From CAVQCJ01 sp963849365 (lineage in GTDB: Bacteria; Actinomycetota; Actinomycetes; Prado026), in contig CAWKHA010000001.1 in the NCBI GenBank assembly GCA_963849365.1, positions 620,001 through 684,000 of the forward strand: a DNA stretch of 64,000 bases. The letters run 5' to 3'. The translations under genes were made by a program, and so were the position numbers. Positions 62,193 through 64,000 of this stretch are shown here, in pieces. Position 1 is the stretch's first letter; the number at the start of each line of letters is the position of its first letter. The notes under the pieces are model-generated. The model was not told the DNA's origin, did not search any database, and saw only the letters and a program-made list of their open reading frames with translations.

Positions 62193-63107
62193 ATGGGAGC
62201 GACAGCGAGCGGACGTGCCTGGGCGTGCCTGGGCGTGCCGATCGACTCGGTGGGGGCCCCGTCCGGTGGGCCGGCGTTCGGGACCGAGCGGTCGCCGGCC
62301 GCCCTCCGCCGGCGGGAGCTGCCACGTCGGGTCGGCGCGGTGGACCGAGGGGATCTCGACGTCCGGGTCACCGGCCCCGACCGGGACCCGCGGTCGGGCA
62401 TCGTCGGGTATGCCTCCGTCCGGGACATGGTCGTCCGGCTGCGTCCGGCGGTGGCCGACCTCGTCCGCGACGGCCGGCGGCCGCTGCTGCTCGGCGGCTG
62501 CTGCGCGCTGGTGATGGGCGCGGTCGCCGGCGCGCGCGACGCCGCCGGCCGGATCGGCATCGTCAACGTGGACGGCCACATCGACGCGTACGACGGCCTG
62601 ACCTCGCCGACCGGGGAGGCCGCCGACATCCCGGTAGCGGCGCTGCTCGGGCACGCCGGGGACGACCTGCTCACGGCGATGGGCCCGTCGCCCGTGGTCC
62701 ACCCCGGGGACGCGCTGGTCCTCGGCTCCCGTGACACCGACGAGGCCGCCGACCTCGGCGACCTGCCCGAACGGCTGGGGATCGTGGTCCGCGACGCGAC
62801 CGCCGTCTCGGCCGACCCGGCGGCGGCCGGACGCGCCGCTGTCGACCACTTCGCGGCGGCCGGCATCGGCTACTGGATCCACCTGGACGTCGACGTCCTC
62901 GGCGCGGACGTCTTCCCGGCGACCGACTACCTGATGCCGGGCGGGCTCGACCTGGCCCAGCTCGCGCAAGTGCTCGCTCCGCTCGGCGCCGACCCGAACG
63001 CGCTCGGCTTCTCGATCGGCTGCTACAACCCGTCCAAGGACGCCGACGGCCGGTACGGCGACGCGCTCGTCGACCTGCTGGCCGGCGCGCTGGCACCGGG
63101 CCGGTGA
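62193..63107 (+). CDS. Divergent arginase/agmatinase-family ureohydrolase
   Basis: The 304-residue protein has the ureohydrolase fold with NVDGHIDAYDG (D127, H129, D131 match DAHxD) and HLDVDVLGADVFPA near residue 226 (like SxDxDxxDP), but the first motif, normally GGDHS, is GGCCA (101-105), so a metal-binding His is replaced. Catalysis or metal use may differ from agmatinase. GGAG precedes the ATG at 62193. It overlaps the MarR gene by 4 nt (GTGA). Confidence 0.8.
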   Translation: MGATASGRAWACLGVPIDSVGAPSGGPAFGTERSPAALRRRELPRRVGAVDRGDLDVRVTGPDRDPRSGIVGYASVRDMVVRLRPAVADLVRDGRRPLLLGGCCALVMGAVAGARDAAGRIGIVNVDGHIDAYDGLTSPTGEAADIPVAALLGHAGDDLLTAMGPSPVVHPGDALVLGSRDTDEAADLGDLPERLGIVVRDATAVSADPAAAGRAAVDHFAAAGIGYWIHLDVDVLGADVFPATDYLMPGGLDLAQLAQVLAPLGADPNALGFSIGCYNPSKDADGRYGDALVDLLAGALAPGR

Positions 63108-63784
63108 CGACCAGGGCGGCCAAGCCGGTCGGAAATGGCGAGCGCGCGTTCGCGGCCAACGTCCTGGGCACCCTGGCCCTGACGATCGGCGACCGCACGG
63201 CGGCGTCGACGCGCCGGGTGGCGCGCCACGGCGCCCACACGCCGGCCGCACTGGTCACGTTGCTGTGGTACCCGGACCGGCCCATCGCCTTCCTCGCCGC
63301 CCGGCTGCGCATCTCGCACCCGGGAGCCGTACAGCTGTCGGAGCGACTCGCCGCGGACGGGCTGGTCCGGCGGGTCCCGGGCGCCGACGGGCGCACCCGG
63401 CTGCTGTCCCTGACCGCGGCCGGAGAACGCGCCGCCCGGTCGGTGCTCGCCGAGCGCGCCGCGGTACTGGACCGGGCAGTGGCCGCCCTGGACGAGGCGA
63501 CGCTGGCCGCCGTCACCGACGGAGTCTGCACGATGCTCGTGGCGCTGACCGACGACCTGCGTACGTCCGAGCACATGTGCCGCATGTGCGACGAGCACAG
63601 CTGCCCGGACGAGCGGTGCCCGGTCGAGCGGGCCGAGCCGGCTCCCCCGCACCGACGCGGGGAGGGCTACGGGATCCCGACGCGCAGACCGCGCGATCGG
63701 ACGAACAGCACTTCGCCGGACGCCGACGACCTGCGCGAGGCCGAGGCAGCGGCCCGCGAGGAGCGGCACGAGCACGACGAGTGA
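63104..63784 (+). CDS. MarR-family regulator with C-terminal cysteine cluster
   Basis: A 226-residue winged-helix regulator (ALVTLLWYPDRPIAFLAARL; ISHPGAVQLSERLAADGLV) followed by a cysteine-rich segment CRMCDEHSCPDERCPV that could bind a metal or redox centre, and a charged tail. The GTG overlaps the ureohydrolase stop. Metal or redox sensing by the tail is an inference. It likely binds the palindrome at 62145-62159. Confidence 0.85.
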   Translation: MTTRAAKPVGNGERAFAANVLGTLALTIGDRTAASTRRVARHGAHTPAALVTLLWYPDRPIAFLAARLRISHPGAVQLSERLAADGLVRRVPGADGRTRLLSLTAAGERAARSVLAERAAVLDRAVAALDEATLAAVTDGVCTMLVALTDDLRTSEHMCRMCDEHSCPDERCPVERAEPAPPHRRGEGYGIPTRRPRDRTNSTSPDADDLREAEAAAREERHEHDE

Positions 63785-63805
63785 GCCGGCTCCCGCCGGC
63801 CGGGA

Positions 63806-64000
63806 TCAGGAGGGCTGCTCGCCAGGGACGCGCTGCGCGAGCAGCGGCCGGGTCGGGTCCCAGCTGGTGCCGTCGCGGGCGTCCTGGCGGCGCCGGGCGA
63901 TTGCCGACAGAGCCTCGAGCACCACGCGGTTGCCCAGTGCGGCGGTGATGTCCGAATGGTCGTACGGCGGGGACACCTCGACGACGTCCATCCCCACCAC
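63806..64000 (-). CDS. speB: Agmatinase, C-terminal part (partial)
   Basis: Sixty-four residues of a protein continuing past the right edge. VGMDVVEVSPPYDHSDITA and ALGNRVVLEALSAIARRR match the C-terminal end of agmatinase/guanidino-acid hydrolase, where the DxVEVSPPYDH segment is diagnostic. It hydrolyses agmatine (or a guanidino acid) to putrescine and urea. It converges on the MarR gene. Start and metal-binding motifs lie outside the window. Confidence 0.85.
   Translation of the reverse strand: MVGMDVVEVSPPYDHSDITAALGNRVVLEALSAIARRRQDARDGTSWDPTRPLLAQRVPGEQPS

Overview
The window is very GC-rich actinobacterial chromosome. Evidence is the codon use, the many GTG starts, the GTGA/ATGA gene overlaps, and gene order matching the Mycobacterium tuberculosis block from dxr/ispG through proS, nusA, infB, truB, ribF, rpsO and pnp to dapB, thyX and dapA. 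It looks like a soil or aromatic-degrading actinomycete; I cannot place it to genus. No rRNA, tRNA, CRISPR array, transposase or prophage was seen.

Layout. (1) 1-4050: rnj (cut by the window edge), dapA and thyX on the minus strand; thyX carries an in-frame intein. (2) 4.1-14.4 kb: accessory genes, namely two acetyltransferases, an AzlCD exporter pair, a PH-domain membrane protein, a small cluster (SnoaL, HAD, tautomerase) beside a broken oxidoreductase, a broken aminoglycoside-phosphotransferase-like gene, and a histidine kinase paired with a response regulator fused to a thioredoxin-reductase-like flavoprotein. (3) 14.5-32.4 kb: a large aromatic-catabolic cluster. (4) 33.2-45.7 kb: conserved dapB, M16 protease, pnp, rpsO, ribF, truB, rbfA, ylxP, infB, ylxR, nusA, rimP. 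(5) 45.8-56.1 kb: a lipoprotein/ferritin-like pair, a HipBA-type module, a HAD hydrolase, proS, a DUF4081 acetyltransferase, ispG, a site-2 protease and dxr. (6) 56.2-64.0 kb: an amine/amino-acid catabolism group (aldehyde dehydrogenase, PucR, GABA-type aminotransferase, saccharopine-dehydrogenase-like enzyme, divergent ureohydrolase, MarR regulator, agmatinase cut by the window edge).

The most interesting region is 14.5-32.4 kb. A two-gene PEP-synthase-like aryl kinase (phenylphosphate-synthase type) leads an operon with a Rieske oxygenase, a translationally coupled zinc-ribbon protein, a 2-oxopentenoate-hydratase homologue and an alpha/beta hydrolase. The opposite operon holds two tandem extradiol dioxygenases, a histidine phosphatase, acetaldehyde dehydrogenase, hydroxyoxovalerate aldolase, a hydroxymuconic-semialdehyde-type dehydrogenase and a reductase-like protein without its catalytic residues. 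A third operon carries an unknown protein, an IclR regulator, two more hydratase/decarboxylase homologues and a Rieske ferredoxin. Read together this suggests a pathway in which a phenolic compound is phosphorylated, oxygenated while phosphorylated, dephosphorylated, and then meta-cleaved to pyruvate and acetyl-CoA. The meta-cleavage half is well supported by family knowledge; the phospho-intermediate half is inference. Two promoter regions in the cluster share GGAAC-type half-sites, consistent with co-regulation by the two IclR proteins.

Other points: the intein homing-endonuclease domain has lost its second catalytic acidic residue; a well-formed promoter with operator repeats precedes the HipBA-like pair, which lies next to a gene remnant; and a near-perfect 27-nt inverted repeat lies upstream of dxr.
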